A stretch of DNA of 48,340 nt from Actinomycetota bacterium (GTDB lineage Bacteria > Actinomycetota > Nitriliruptoria > Nitriliruptorales > JAHWKO01). This document shows positions 1 to 8,806 of this stretch, in pieces. The stretch spans positions 1-48,340 of the forward strand of contig JAHWKW010000021.1 of the NCBI GenBank assembly GCA_019347675.1, given 5' to 3'. Each line of letters opens with the position of its first letter. The first letter of the stretch is position 1. The notes beneath the pieces are model-generated. The model worked only from the letters and a program-made list of their open reading frames with translations. It had not been told where the DNA came from and searched no databases. The position numbers were made by a program, and so were the translations under genes.

Positions 1-87
1 AAGCCACCGTCACCGCCGACGCTGCCGGGCACCGTCTGGATCAACCGACCCAACGACACCGCCGACAAGGAGCAGCCGACTCAGTAG
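1..87 (+). CDS. C-terminal tail of an unidentified protein (partial)
   Basis: Frame 1 is open from the first base to a TAG at 85-87 and encodes 28 residues: a proline-rich start, then TVWINRPNDTADKEQPTQ. It looks like the tail of a longer protein that begins before the window. No family can be named from so little. Its stop lies about 160 bases from the converging coupling-protein fragment, and I see no gene in that gap. Confidence 0.35.
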   Translation, partial: KPPSPPTLPGTVWINRPNDTADKEQPTQ

Positions 88-246
88 TTCCTTGAAGATC
101 TTGTCTCAAGAAGCTTGACAGGTTCCGGGCTGCGCGCGGCACCTCCGTCTCGGAATGCACTCCTAGTGGGCGGTGACCTGTGCGGGGAATGGCGTCGTTC
201 ATCGCCCACTCGACGCGAGCCTTGCCCGTCACCTCTTGCCGGCGCC

Positions 247-780
247 TCACTCGGCCGATCCGATGGGTTGCCACCGGTCGGCCAGCTTTCGCCACTGACG
301 CTGTCGGTAGTAGGGCCGCAGACGGATCCGAGCGGGCCGCGTCGAGGTGTGTACGAGCACGGCGCGGTCGGTCGGGAGCCGCCGGAGCTCGTCGACGGTG
401 GCCAACGGCCGCCACGTTTCGGACTCGGACAGGTTCGAGGCCCGTCCGGTGGTGGATCGCTGGAGAATCCGTTCGTCGCCGAGCAGGCCCGACAGGTACT
501 CGAGTAGCCCTCGGTCGGTGACGCCGGACAGCACGACCTTGGCCTGGTGGTTGTTGAGGATGGTGCGGGCCCGGTCACGGCCGTAGCGGTCCTCGATCTG
601 GGCGAGGTCCTGCCAGACCGTGACGAGTTGCACGCCGCGGTCGCGGCTAACGAAGGCGTAGCGGTCGAGATCCTGCAACGGCGCCGAGTTCGCGGCCTCG
701 TCCAGCAGCACCATCAGCGGCCGCCCGGCACGGACACCGCGGTTCACTCGGTTGGCGGCGTGGCGCATCACCGCGTCCAC
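247..780 (-). pseudogene. C-terminal fragment of a TraD/TraG-type coupling protein
   Basis: The 177 residues match the C-terminal half of conjugative type IV coupling proteins (TraG/TraD/VirD4-like ATPases). There is a Walker-B-like LLDEAAN near residue 25, a VTVWQDLAQIEDRYG segment around residues 53-67, and an ILNNHQAKVVLSGV segment near residue 75. The N-terminal half, with the Walker A loop and membrane anchor, is missing. The frame stays open only to about 876, where a stop blocks it, just short of the end of the replication-like gene. In a full protein this ATPase would feed DNA to a conjugation channel. Here it is best read as a truncated remnant, although a short expressed product from the GTG at 780 is possible. 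Confidence 0.7.
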
Positions 781-897
781 CAGACCGACGAACAGTGGCC
801 GGAGGATCCGCTGGTTGTCCTCGTCGTTTGCCTCATGCTGCGAGCGCCGATCTGGCCGGCGTCGGCGACCAAGCCATCAACTGACCGACGCTCGCGT

Positions 898-2742
898 CTA
901 TGCGACGCTCGGTCCACGGATGCCCACCGACCCCTCGTCCGGCGGCCGGCTGCGACGCCACAGCAGCAACTGTGACACCGATGATCCCTGCCGCCGGGAC
1001 GCACGACCATGGGCCACATCAGCCACTGCCGGGGGAGCGGGCCCATCGTCACGCATCGTCGCCCACTGCGCTCGCTCGTCGATGTAGCGGCGTTGCCGCT
1101 CAGCCAGCACCCCGCCAGTACCCAGCCGTACGGCTGCGGCGTCCAGCAGCTCCGCGACCAGCGGCCCGCTTGCCGCCACCCACGCCCCGCGCTCCTCGTA
1201 GACCAGCCCGTAGCACTCCAGACGGCGCAGTATCCGCCGCGCGTACACCCGCGCCCATTGCAATGCCTGGGCCAGCTCTGCCGCCGTCACCGTCCCCATC
1301 CGCTCCAGCTGCAGCCACATCCGTCGTGCCGCCGATCCCAGCAACGCACCGACGCTCGGGCTCCCTGAAGGGCGGTGCGCCCACGCATCGTGCGCTCGTA
1401 GCCCCTCAGGGGTGTGTACATCTGGTGTGGCAGTTAGGTCCCTGGGCAGAAGCCGCCCGAGCGGGGTCGGCTCGATCGTGACCGCGGCGATGTTCCCGTC
1501 GACGTCGAGGTCCAGGCGGAGCACGCCGTGGTCGGCCCAGCGCCGGTAGCTGCGCCCGACCGTGCGGGCAGACACGCCAGCGGCGACGGCGATGGTGCGT
1601 TGGTCGGCGCCGATGGTCAGGTGGCCAGTGCGGGCGGCTTCGGCGGCTAGAGCGCCGAGCACCGCCCGGCCGGACTGGGTCAGCCAGCGGGGCCGTGACC
1701 CGTCGGGCAGCTCGATGAGGTCCCAGTGCGCGGCGACGGCCGTGACGGCGGCCGGTATCGGTGGACGCGGGGCGCGCCGGTGCTTGCCGGCGATTCTGGC
1801 CACGTCGTTGCGCACACGGGTGTGGAGGTCGGCCCGGCCGAGCCGGTCTCGGAGGTAGTCGACCGCTGGGGAGTCGACCAGCCGGTCGGTGATCCGCGCG
1901 GGGTCCCAGCCGCGCGAGAGCAGATGGCCGATGAGGCGACAGCCCTCCACCGACCGGTTCGCCGCCGGGCCCGGGCCGCACTCGAGCAGGTGGCGAGCCC
2001 ACGCAGCCGGGGCAGCGGCGCCGGCGGTGGGTCTGGGGCGCCCGGCGGCTTGGACAGCGCTAGTGGGCGCGAGCCGGTCCAACAGCAGCGCCCAGCCGGC
2101 TGCGGTCGGGCCCGGCCCGGCAAGCGCTTCGAGGATCTCGTCGGGACGCTCGAGGGTGGGCCACCATCCAGAGCGGTGACGTGACCCGGGCGGTCGAACC
2201 TGCTGCGCCGCCGGTGGGCCGTCCACCAGCCCGCCGATTGCGCTCAGGTCCGGGTACCGGACGCGCAGCAACTCGGCGAGCCGCTGCCGGTGCTCCAGCC
2301 GCAACGTGTGATGGCCTGTGACCAGCCACACGTGCTCGTTGGCCCAGCGGCCGTGGCCGCCTCCCGACGGGACCCTCACGACCGCCACGCCGCAGGGCCG
2401 CACGAGCGCGATCAGGTCGTGCACCTGCCCGCGCATGCGGTCGCGGGCCGCGTCGGTGAGCGCCCGGTCGTAGTCGACGTCGAGCACCATGTAGGCGTAC
2501 GACGGGGTCACGGTCAGAGGGTGGTTGATCGCGACCATGGCGACGCGGTCGGGCGGGACCGAGCCGGCCAGGACGTTGGCGCCGCCGGCGGCGTAGCGGC
2601 GCCCGTGGGTGTTGCCCGGCCGGCGCACGAGTTCGGCCAGCCCGGCCGCGATCAGGGCGGGCTCGCCACTGGCCACGAGCTGGCGGGCCTGGGCGATCTG
2701 GGTCCGCCGCTCTTGCCCGCGCGTGTAGCGGTTGGCGGTCAC
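898..2742 (-). CDS. Putative plasmid replication / primase-like protein with helix-turn-helix regions
   Basis: The protein has 614 residues and starts at a GTG. Residues about 80-145 carry YMVLDVDYD (acidic pair D88/D90), a Gly-rich SGGGHGRW (126-133) and an H137 followed by a hydrophobic strand. This resembles the archaeo-eukaryotic-primase fold used by several plasmid replication initiators. The C-terminal half contains helix-turn-helix-like stretches: TIAVAAGVSARTVGRSYRRW near residue 400, and a second one around residues 490-530. It sits next to the coupling-protein fragment and is divergent from an AlpA-like gene, as expected of a plasmid or integrative element replication region. The family assignment rests on motifs only, so a regulator of another kind cannot be excluded. 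Confidence 0.55.
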   Translation of the reverse strand: MTANRYTRGQERRTQIAQARQLVASGEPALIAAGLAELVRRPGNTHGRRYAAGGANVLAGSVPPDRVAMVAINHPLTVTPSYAYMVLDVDYDRALTDAARDRMRGQVHDLIALVRPCGVAVVRVPSGGGHGRWANEHVWLVTGHHTLRLEHRQRLAELLRVRYPDLSAIGGLVDGPPAAQQVRPPGSRHRSGWWPTLERPDEILEALAGPGPTAAGWALLLDRLAPTSAVQAAGRPRPTAGAAAPAAWARHLLECGPGPAANRSVEGCRLIGHLLSRGWDPARITDRLVDSPAVDYLRDRLGRADLHTRVRNDVARIAGKHRRAPRPPIPAAVTAVAAHWDLIELPDGSRPRWLTQSGRAVLGALAAEAARTGHLTIGADQRTIAVAAGVSARTVGRSYRRWADHGVLRLDLDVDGNIAAVTIEPTPLGRLLPRDLTATPDVHTPEGLRAHDAWAHRPSGSPSVGALLGSAARRMWLQLERMGTVTAAELAQALQWARVYARRILRRLECYGLVYEERGAWVAASGPLVAELLDAAAVRLGTGGVLAERQRRYIDERAQWATMRDDGPAPPAVADVAHGRASRRQGSSVSQLLLWRRSRPPDEGSVGIRGPSVA

Positions 2743-2775
2743 CGGCGGGGTGCCTGCCGGCCGTGTTGCGCGGCG

Positions 2776-3027
2776 CTAGGACACGTTCGCGGCGGTCGTC
2801 GGCCGCGCGGCCCGTCGCAGGCGGCCGCCGACCCTGGTGGGTCGATCATCGGGTCGGTACTCCTCGGGTGTGAGGGCGTACTCGACCTGCACCAGGACTC
2901 CGGGTATACTCACGACCACATCGGTATCGTGAGCTCCTTCTGCGCCCGGAGCTCTGGCCAGATCCAGAGACCAGACCCCGGTTGCCGCCGGGGTCGTCTC
3001 GTATCTACGCCCGTTCTTCAACGTCAC
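2776..3027 (-). CDS. Small hypothetical protein upstream of the replication gene
   Basis: A GTG at 3027 opens an 83-residue frame beginning MTLKNGRRYETTPAATGVWS and ending 34 bases before the start of the primase-like gene, which it would precede in an operon. The middle holds a plausible beta-rich segment (VVVSIPGVLVQVEYALTP) and the tail is basic. No strong Shine-Dalgarno sequence is visible, and I recognise no family. The hairpin at 2967-3000 lies inside its coding region, so the conserved object here may be the DNA structure and not the protein. Confidence 0.35.
   Translation of the reverse strand: MTLKNGRRYETTPAATGVWSLDLARAPGAEGAHDTDVVVSIPGVLVQVEYALTPEEYRPDDRPTRVGGRLRRAARPTTAANVS
2967..3000. 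repeat. Long GC-rich inverted repeat
   Basis: GAGAC (2967-2971) and GACCCCGG (2974-2981) pair with CCGGGGTC (2988-2995) and GTCTC (2996-3000). This gives a 13-bp two-part stem with a 6-base loop and a 2-base bulge. It lies between the divergent replication-like and AlpA-like genes. There is no T-run, so a simple terminator is unlikely. It could be an operator or an origin-associated structure. Confidence 0.45.
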
Positions 3028-3211
3028 ACGGGGCGTTCCGCAGGCGTGTGGGCTCCTGTCGTCACGCAACGCCGCACCCCGTCCTGTCTCCCCATCTGTA
3101 AGAAGGGCGGGCGCGGACGGCGAACGTGACAGGCACGCGCCGACAGCTTCGTCATATTGCAGTATGCTGGCGGTGTGGCCGTCGACGCCGTGATGAATAG
3201 GGTCCGCCCGT

Positions 3212-3592
3212 GTGGGGCGGACCGTGGATGTCGACGACCTGGTGACCGCGGGTGTGATCGTGGTGCGGATGGGTCTGACGCGGGTGCAGCGCGTCCATGA
3301 GCTGCTGCGACACAGCACGGCGCCGATGCCGCCGCCGGTCTACACCGGCCCGCGCATCCACCTGTGGCTGTGGTCGGAGGTGGCCGCCTGGGCGCGGCTG
3401 GCGGGCCGTGAGGCGGTGTCGCCCGACGACTGGGTGCCGGCCGGGCTGCTGGTCGAGCGCCTGGATGTCGACCCCGACGACCTCACCGACGATGAGCACG
3501 TCGCCGCTAGGCGCACCCGCGAGGGTCGGCGGTGGCGGTGGGGGGACGCCGAACAGGTGTGGATCGACCGGATCAACCGTCCACGCCGGTGA
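3212..3592 (+). CDS. AlpA/excisionase-like DNA-binding protein
   Basis: This is a 126-residue protein starting at a GTG. Residues about 5-62 read as a MerR/AlpA-type winged helix: a hydrophobic N-terminal strand, a helix-turn-helix (VVRMGLTRVQRVHELLRH), a short P-P turn, then IHLWLWSEVAAWARL, typical of the wing and final helix in excisionases and AlpA-like regulators. The remaining half is acidic and then basic (RRTREGRRWRWG). It is divergent from the replication-like gene and lies just before the pilus operon, so it may control an integrated element or one of these operons. A GTG at 3224 is an alternative start. Confidence 0.6.
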   Translation: MGRTVDVDDLVTAGVIVVRMGLTRVQRVHELLRHSTAPMPPPVYTGPRIHLWLWSEVAAWARLAGREAVSPDDWVPAGLLVERLDVDPDDLTDDEHVAARRTREGRRWRWGDAEQVWIDRINRPRR

Positions 3593-3724
3593 CTCGCCTG
3601 CCCGGGGAATGAGTCGCTCGACGCGGTGCGCCGAACCTTCTTCCCACCGGCACGGACCACGGTTACCGTACGAACCCGACGAGACGGGCCGTGCGTCCTG
3701 TAGGCGGGGGAGCGGGGGGCCGAC

Positions 3725-4414
3725 GTGACCAGCACCGGACCAACAATCGCGCCGTTTCGCTCCCGGGCGGCCAGCCACACGCCGCCGGACGGTGGCGTGG
3801 CGGGCATGCCGTCCCCGGCGCGGCGCCGTCGGCCGGTGCTGGTGATCGTGGGGCTGGTGCTGGCGGCGCTGGCCGCCACTCTGGTCGCGGCCGCGCTCAA
3901 CGCCGCGTCGGCCCGCACGCTGGTGTGGGCCACCGCCACCGCCGTAGCCCGCGGCCAACCGGTCGAACCCGACGGCCTCCAACCGGTGGAGGTGGCTGCC
4001 GACGCCGCCGCGGGGCTGGTGCCCGCCACGGTGACGTCGCGCGATGAGCTAACCGGCCGGGTGTGGGCCGCGGATCTGCCCGCCGGACAGCTGGTGTCGT
4101 CGGCTCTGACCGTGCAGCAGCTGACGGTGGCCGACGGGATGGCGCTGGTCGGGGTGCGGCTGGATCCGGGCGGGTTCCCCTCGGCCGGGCTGCGGCCAGG
4201 CGACGCGGTCCAGGTCGTTGCGAGCGCCGGACCGCAGGGCGGCGACGACAGCCAGGTTCTGGTCGAGCGTGGCCTGGTTGAGGCGGTCGTGGTGCTGTCC
4301 GACCAGGGGGCCGCAGCCCCGCGGCTGGTGACCCTGTCCGTGCCGGCGGCGCGGGCCGCAGCGGTGGCGGCAGCCGGCACGGCCGGACGCGTCTCGCTGG
4401 CGGTCGTGCCGTGA
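3725..4414 (+). CDS. SAF-domain pilus assembly protein (CpaB/RcpC-like)
   Basis: The 229 residues have a cytoplasmic Pro/Arg-rich start, one transmembrane helix at about 37-58 (PVLVIVGLVLAALAATLVAA), and a SAF domain from about residue 65 (TATAVARGQPVEPDGLQPVE, then LPAGQLVSS). SAF/CpaB proteins stabilise the outer part of Flp/Tad pilus machines. It is the first gene of the Tad operon, is preceded by a purine-rich GGGGGAG ribosome site, and overlaps the next gene by a GTGA. It is short compared with CpaB of didemosomal bacteria but normal for the SAF proteins of actinobacterial Tad loci. Confidence 0.75.
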   Translation: MTSTGPTIAPFRSRAASHTPPDGGVAGMPSPARRRRPVLVIVGLVLAALAATLVAAALNAASARTLVWATATAVARGQPVEPDGLQPVEVAADAAAGLVPATVTSRDELTGRVWAADLPAGQLVSSALTVQQLTVADGMALVGVRLDPGGFPSAGLRPGDAVQVVASAGPQGGDDSQVLVERGLVEAVVVLSDQGAAAPRLVTLSVPAARAAAVAAAGTAGRVSLAVVP

Positions 4415-5118
4415 CTTCGGCGGCGGTGGTGTCCGTGGCGGGAGCGCCGGGGGTGTCAACGCTGGTGGCCGCCGCCGCGGCGGCGTCGACCGTCGACGAT
4501 CCGCTGCTGGTGGTGGAGGCGGCCCCGTCGGGCGGGGTGGTGGCGGCCCGGTGGGGCTGGCCGCGCGAGGAGACGATCGCCGAGCTGGCAATGGACGTCG
4601 CCGGCGGGGTGGACCTGTGGGGGCGGGCCCGCCCGTGGCTGGCAGGCTCCCGGGTGTTGCCAGGCGATCCGGCGGCGACGGTGATGCGTCAGGCGCAGGT
4701 GGGTTCTTGGCTGGCGTCCCAGCTGGCGGCGATCGCCCACCCGGTGCTGATTGACGCCGGCCGGGTCGACGGGTCGGCCGATCAGCTCGAGCTGCTTTCC
4801 GCCGCGGAGCACGTGTGGGTGCTGATCGACCCGACGGTCGCGCAGGTGACAGCCGCCAAGGCCGTCGCCAGCTGGCTGCACCGCGCCGGGCCGCTGGCGT
4901 TGCTGGTACGCGAGCAGACGACCGGGCCCGGCCGGTACCCCGCCGCCGAAGCCGCCGCCACCTTGGGCTGGCCGCTGGTGGCTACGGTCCCGGTGGACCG
5001 GCCGTCCGCCGCCGCGCTGTGCGGGCTGGCGCCGGCTCGCCGCGAGTTTCGCCGGGCGCCGCTGGTGCGCACCGGCCGGGAGCTGGCCGGCCGGCTGACG
5101 GCGGAGGTGGCGGTGTGA
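4411..5118 (+). CDS. CpaE-like ParA/MinD-fold pilus protein with a degenerate P-loop
   Basis: The 235 residues follow the CpaE/TadZ layout, a MinD-like fold that places the Tad machine at a cell site. The N-terminal P-loop reads VAGAPGVST (residues 9-17). The pattern of the deviant Walker A is kept, but both lysines are missing, so ATP hydrolysis is doubtful. Later come a VLIDAG strand (about residue 112) and an LIDPTVAQVTAAKAV stretch that resembles MinD folds after their switch regions. It overlaps its neighbours by GTGA on both sides, so translation is coupled with the SAF protein and the TadA ATPase. Confidence 0.7.
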   Translation: MTSAAVVSVAGAPGVSTLVAAAAAASTVDDPLLVVEAAPSGGVVAARWGWPREETIAELAMDVAGGVDLWGRARPWLAGSRVLPGDPAATVMRQAQVGSWLASQLAAIAHPVLIDAGRVDGSADQLELLSAAEHVWVLIDPTVAQVTAAKAVASWLHRAGPLALLVREQTTGPGRYPAAEAAATLGWPLVATVPVDRPSAAALCGLAPARREFRRAPLVRTGRELAGRLTAEVAV

Positions 5119-6443
5119 CCTTGAGCTGGTCGCATCCGACCGTGCGGCCGGTGGTCCGTGCGGTGGTCGACGGCGTTCGTCGGCAGATGGGCGCCCGGTT
5201 CGACCGTCAGGTGGCCGAGCAGCTCAACCGCGACCAGGTCGCCGAGCTGATCGCCGACGAGGTCCGCAGGCTGCGCACCGACGACAGCGGGTTGCTGCCG
5301 GCAACGATGACGCCCGACGGGCGGAACGCGGTTTGGGCCACCGCCCTGCACGCGGCGCTGGCGGAGCTGGTCGGGCTGGGCCGGCTGCAGCCGCTGCTCG
5401 ACGACGACCTCACCGACGCCCACATCAACGGCTGCGACCAGGTGTGGGTTGTGCGCGCCGACGGCAGCAAGCATCGCGCCGACCCCGTCGCGGACAGCGA
5501 CGCCGACCTGCTCGAGCTCGGCCGGACGATTTCGCGCCGCTACGGCCAAGAGGGCGAGCAGGAATGGTCCGAGACCAGCCCGACCGCCGAGGTGACACTG
5601 ACGTCGGGGCACCGCGTCGAGCTGGTCCGCGACGTCACGCTGCGGCCCTCGATCACCATCCGCCGCCTGGACCTGTCGATCTTCCGTGTCTCCCAGCTGG
5701 TCGGGTTGGGGACGCTGCACGAAGCAGTAGCCGACTTCCTGTCAGCGGCGGTGCGCTATGGCTGCAATCTGTTGGTCGCCGGCGGCACTGGCGCCGGCAA
5801 GACCGTCACCACGCGGTGCCTGATCAACGAGATTCCCCCGGCCGAGCGGGTGATCACCATCGAGGACGTCCGCGAGCTGGCCGTCACCGATCCCAGGACT
5901 GTCGACCGCGACGGCAACCGGCTGCACCCCGACGCCGTGGAGATCCTAACCCGCCGCCCCAACGCGGAAGGAGCCGGCGGGTTCAGCCTGGCGGACGGGC
6001 TGCGCGCCTCCAAGCGCATGAACCCCGACCGGCTGATCGTGGGCGAGGTCCGCTCGGTCGAGGCCTCGGACATGATCGACGCGATGCTGGGCGAGGCGGG
6101 CGGGTCGCTGTGCACCGTGCACGCCGCATCGGCCCGCGCTGCGCTGGACCGGCTGGTGTACCTGGCCGCCAACAGCTCACAGCTGACCGAGTCCACCGCC
6201 CGCAAGATGGTCGCCGACGCTGTCGACCTGGTCGTCTGGCAACGTCGAGATCCGGCAACCGGCCGCCGGTACGTCGCCGAGGTCATCGAGATCGACGGGG
6301 TCGACGACGGCGTGCTCGCCCTGCACGAGGCCTACCGCACCGACACGGCCGGTCGGCTTGTGGTCGCGGACGGCCCGACCCTGCGGCTGCACCAGCGGCT
6401 GGTCGAACACGGCTGGATCACCCCGGTCAGGCAGGTGGGCTGA
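5115..6443 (+). CDS. tadA: TadA/CpaF secretion ATPase
   Basis: This is the 442-residue hexameric motor ATPase of the Tad (Flp) pilus. Walker A is GGTGAGKT (223-230), followed by an Asp box (RVITIEDVREL) and a Walker B-like RLIVGEVR (306-313). The His box is LCTVHAAS. The N-terminal region (about 30-180) is the usual CpaF N-domain, including DAHINGCDQVWV. The start is the GTG at 5115, which overlaps the CpaE-like stop; the longer open frame upstream is out-of-frame shadow over the previous gene. All catalytic motifs are intact, so this motor should be active. Confidence 0.93.
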   Translation: MTLSWSHPTVRPVVRAVVDGVRRQMGARFDRQVAEQLNRDQVAELIADEVRRLRTDDSGLLPATMTPDGRNAVWATALHAALAELVGLGRLQPLLDDDLTDAHINGCDQVWVVRADGSKHRADPVADSDADLLELGRTISRRYGQEGEQEWSETSPTAEVTLTSGHRVELVRDVTLRPSITIRRLDLSIFRVSQLVGLGTLHEAVADFLSAAVRYGCNLLVAGGTGAGKTVTTRCLINEIPPAERVITIEDVRELAVTDPRTVDRDGNRLHPDAVEILTRRPNAEGAGGFSLADGLRASKRMNPDRLIVGEVRSVEASDMIDAMLGEAGGSLCTVHAASARAALDRLVYLAANSSQLTESTARKMVADAVDLVVWQRRDPATGRRYVAEVIEIDGVDDGVLALHEAYRTDTAGRLVVADGPTLRLHQRLVEHGWITPVRQVG

Positions 6444-6444
6444 C

Positions 6445-7296
6445 GTGGGCACCACCGTCGTGGCGCTGCTGTCCGGGCTGCTGGTCGCAGCCGCCACCGT
6501 CGCGGTCGGCGTCGGGCTGGCCGGCACACCCCAGCCGGCGGCCGAGCGCACCATCGACTGGCGGCGGGCAACACGCCGCTACGGCACCGCCGCCGGGGTC
6601 GGGCTAATCGCGGTTGCCGCGTGGCTTGCGACCGGCTGGCCGGTCGCAGGGATGCTCGCCATCGCGCTCGTGTGGTTGGCACCCCATGCCGCGCGCGCCG
6701 CGGCCGCCCAACGCCGCGAACGTCAGATGCTGGACGCCACCCGGATGTGGCTGCTGCAGCTGCGCACCAGCCTCCAGGCCGGCGTCGGCCTCGAGTCGGC
6801 GCTGCGCGAAACGGCACGCCTGGCCAGACCGGACTCGCCGCTGGCCGCACCGCTGCGGCGAATGGTCGAGCGGCTCGACTGGATGGGTCCCACAGCGGCG
6901 CTCCAGGCGCTGGCCGACGAGCTCGACAACCACGTCGCCGATGGTGCCGCCACCGTGCTGCGCTCGGCGCTGACCCACTCCAGCCAGGGGGTGACCGCGG
7001 CGCTGCAGGCGCTGGGGGCCTGGGCCGACGAGGACCTCCGCCACCTTCGCCACGTCGAATCCGAAGCCCGCGGGCTGCGGCTAGCCAAACGGCTGGTGCT
7101 GGCCGTGTGGGCCACCATGGCCCTCTACCTAGTGGCGTCCTCGCCGGACCTGATGGCCCCCTACGCCACACTCGAGGGCCAGGCAACCCTGCTGGTGCTG
7201 CTGGGCCTGGCCGGGCTGGCGCTGTGGCTGCTGACCTGGTGGTCCGCCGTCCCCCGACCCGAGCGGTTCTTCCGCCAGCGGGCGGTACGCCCATGA
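6445..7296 (+). CDS. tadB: TadB-like inner-membrane platform protein
   Basis: The 283-residue membrane protein has two N-terminal helices (about 1-25 and 49-75), a cytoplasmic T2SF domain (about 85-215, containing LLQLRTSLQAGVGLESALRE), and two C-terminal helices. This is the GspF/TadB topology. The start is a GTG one base after the TadA stop. It overlaps the next gene by 4 bases. TadB and TadC form the membrane platform on which the TadA motor works. Confidence 0.88.
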   Translation: MGTTVVALLSGLLVAAATVAVGVGLAGTPQPAAERTIDWRRATRRYGTAAGVGLIAVAAWLATGWPVAGMLAIALVWLAPHAARAAAAQRRERQMLDATRMWLLQLRTSLQAGVGLESALRETARLARPDSPLAAPLRRMVERLDWMGPTAALQALADELDNHVADGAATVLRSALTHSSQGVTAALQALGAWADEDLRHLRHVESEARGLRLAKRLVLAVWATMALYLVASSPDLMAPYATLEGQATLLVLLGLAGLALWLLTWWSAVPRPERFFRQRAVRP

Positions 7297-8141
7297 CCTT
7301 GTTCGTCGCGGTAGCCGCCGGACTGCTGGTGGGTGCCGGCACGGTGGCGGCGGTCTGGGGGATCCGCCCGCCGCTGGCGCCGCTGGACCAGCGGGTCGAG
7401 GCGGTCCTGTCCGGACGCTACGCCGCCCACCGATCCGGACCGTGGCGGCGCTGGCGCGACAAGCTTGTGGCTCGCACTCCCACCGCGGTGCTGCCCGACC
7501 TGGCCCTGCTGGGCCGCACCCCAGCCGAGTTCGTCACCGGCCGGCTGGCCTGGGCCGCGGGTGGGCTGGTGGCCGTGGTGCTGCTGGCCGGTCTGCTCGG
7601 CGTGCCGTTGCAGATGCTGCCGCTGTTCGCCGCCGCCGGGACCGTCGCCGGCTGGTACCTGGGGCTGCACGAGCTGCGCGACGCGGCCGCCAAACGGCGG
7701 CGCACCATGGCACTGGCCATCGCCGCCTGGACTCAGATGGCCGCGATGATGATCCGTGCCGGGCTCGGCGTCGAACAGGCCATGCGCCAGGCCGCCACGG
7801 CCGGCACCCACTGGACCTTCCGAATGCTGCACTCCTCCCTGGTCCGGGCGGTCGAGGACCGCCGCCCGACCTGGCACACGCTGGCCGCCCTGGGTGACGA
7901 GACCGACGTGTCGGAGCTGCGGCAGCTGGCCGCCGAGCTACGGCTGATCGACACCGTCGGCGGCAGCCCCACCGAGGCGCTGCTCACCCGCGCCCAGACA
8001 CTGCGCGAACAGGAACTGGCCGACCAGCTGGCCGCGATCAAAGCCGCCGAGGTCAAACAGGCCGTCCCGCTCGCACTGCTCGGGATCTGCCTCACCGCGT
8101 TCGTCGTGTACCCGGCCGTCCAATCGTTCCTCAGCCCCTGA
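7293..8141 (+). CDS. tadC: TadC-like inner-membrane platform protein
   Basis: This is a 282-residue T2SF-family protein. An N-terminal helix (MTLFVAVAAGLLVGAGT) is followed by a pair of helices around 88-125, then a cytoplasmic helical T2SF domain (about 135-255, with MMIRAGLGVEQAMRQAATAG), and a final membrane helix (VPLALLGICLTAFVVYPAV). It is encoded immediately after tadB with an ATGA overlap, and partners with it in the pilus platform. Confidence 0.87.
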   Translation: MTLFVAVAAGLLVGAGTVAAVWGIRPPLAPLDQRVEAVLSGRYAAHRSGPWRRWRDKLVARTPTAVLPDLALLGRTPAEFVTGRLAWAAGGLVAVVLLAGLLGVPLQMLPLFAAAGTVAGWYLGLHELRDAAAKRRRTMALAIAAWTQMAAMMIRAGLGVEQAMRQAATAGTHWTFRMLHSSLVRAVEDRRPTWHTLAALGDETDVSELRQLAAELRLIDTVGGSPTEALLTRAQTLREQELADQLAAIKAAEVKQAVPLALLGICLTAFVVYPAVQSFLSP

Positions 8142-8152
8142 AAGGAGACCCG

Positions 8153-8422
8153 ATGACCACCCACTCCCGCACCGCCGCCGCGCTGCTACCGGCTGTCACG
8201 GCCGCCACCACGCTGCTGACGGTCCTGGCCGCCCCCACCATGCTTCTTCCATGGCTGGCCGGCCGGCTCCGCGAGGCACACCGCGACCAGACCGGCGTCT
8301 CTGAGCTGGCCGTGGTGGCCCTGCTCACCGGCCTGGCGGCGCTGATCACCGTCGCCTACATGAACATCATCTCGGGCAAGGTCACCACCGAGGCCAACAA
8401 CCTGCCCACGTCCAGCGGCTAA
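8153..8422 (+). CDS. Small Flp-type pilin candidate
   Basis: The 89-residue protein starts 11 bases after tadC with a good AAAGGAG ribosome site. Residues 48-51 (GVSE) precede a single hydrophobic helix (LAVVALLTGLAALITVAYM). This is the short basic leader, glycine, nearby glutamate and hydrophobic stretch expected of Flp pilins cut by a TadV-type prepilin peptidase. The leader is unusually long and itself hydrophobic, as in several actinobacterial Flp proteins. It is probably the main pilus subunit. No prepilin peptidase gene is present in the window. Confidence 0.7.
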   Translation: MTTHSRTAAALLPAVTAATTLLTVLAAPTMLLPWLAGRLREAHRDQTGVSELAVVALLTGLAALITVAYMNIISGKVTTEANNLPTSSG

Positions 8423-8425
8423 CGC

Positions 8426-8806
8426 ATGGCTTCGGCGGCACGACACGGTGAGGACGGCGCAGTCCTGGTCCAAGCGGCCCTGATCATGCCGCTGCTCGCG
8501 TTGGCCCTTGGCGCGGTGCTGCACCTGGGCCTGTACCTGCTGTCCCGCCAGGTCGTGGTCACTGCCGTGCAGCAGGGCCTAACCGCCGCCACCGCCGCCG
8601 ACGGCACCACCGCCCAGGGCAAGGCCATCGCCAGCCAGCTGATCGCCGCCCACTCGGCCGCCGAAATCCTGGAGCTGACCGCCACCGCGGCCTCCAGCAC
8701 CGTGACCCTGACTGCCACCGTGCGCACCCCCGCGGTCGTGCCCGGCCTGACCCGGACCGTCACCGTCGCGCAGAGTGCCGCCAAAGAACGGTGGGTCGCC
8801 CCGTGA
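8426..8806 (+). CDS. TadE-like pseudopilin
   Basis: The 126 residues begin with a short cytoplasmic stretch ending in GEDGAVLVQ, followed by one hydrophobic helix (AALIMPLLALALGAVLHLGL) and an exported domain rich in Thr and Ala. This is the TadE/TadF layout. The glutamate normally found after the glycine is replaced by glutamine (Q16), which may affect processing or docking. It overlaps the next gene by GTGA. Confidence 0.65.
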   Translation: MASAARHGEDGAVLVQAALIMPLLALALGAVLHLGLYLLSRQVVVTAVQQGLTAATAADGTTAQGKAIASQLIAAHSAAEILELTATAASSTVTLTATVRTPAVVPGLTRTVTVAQSAAKERWVAP

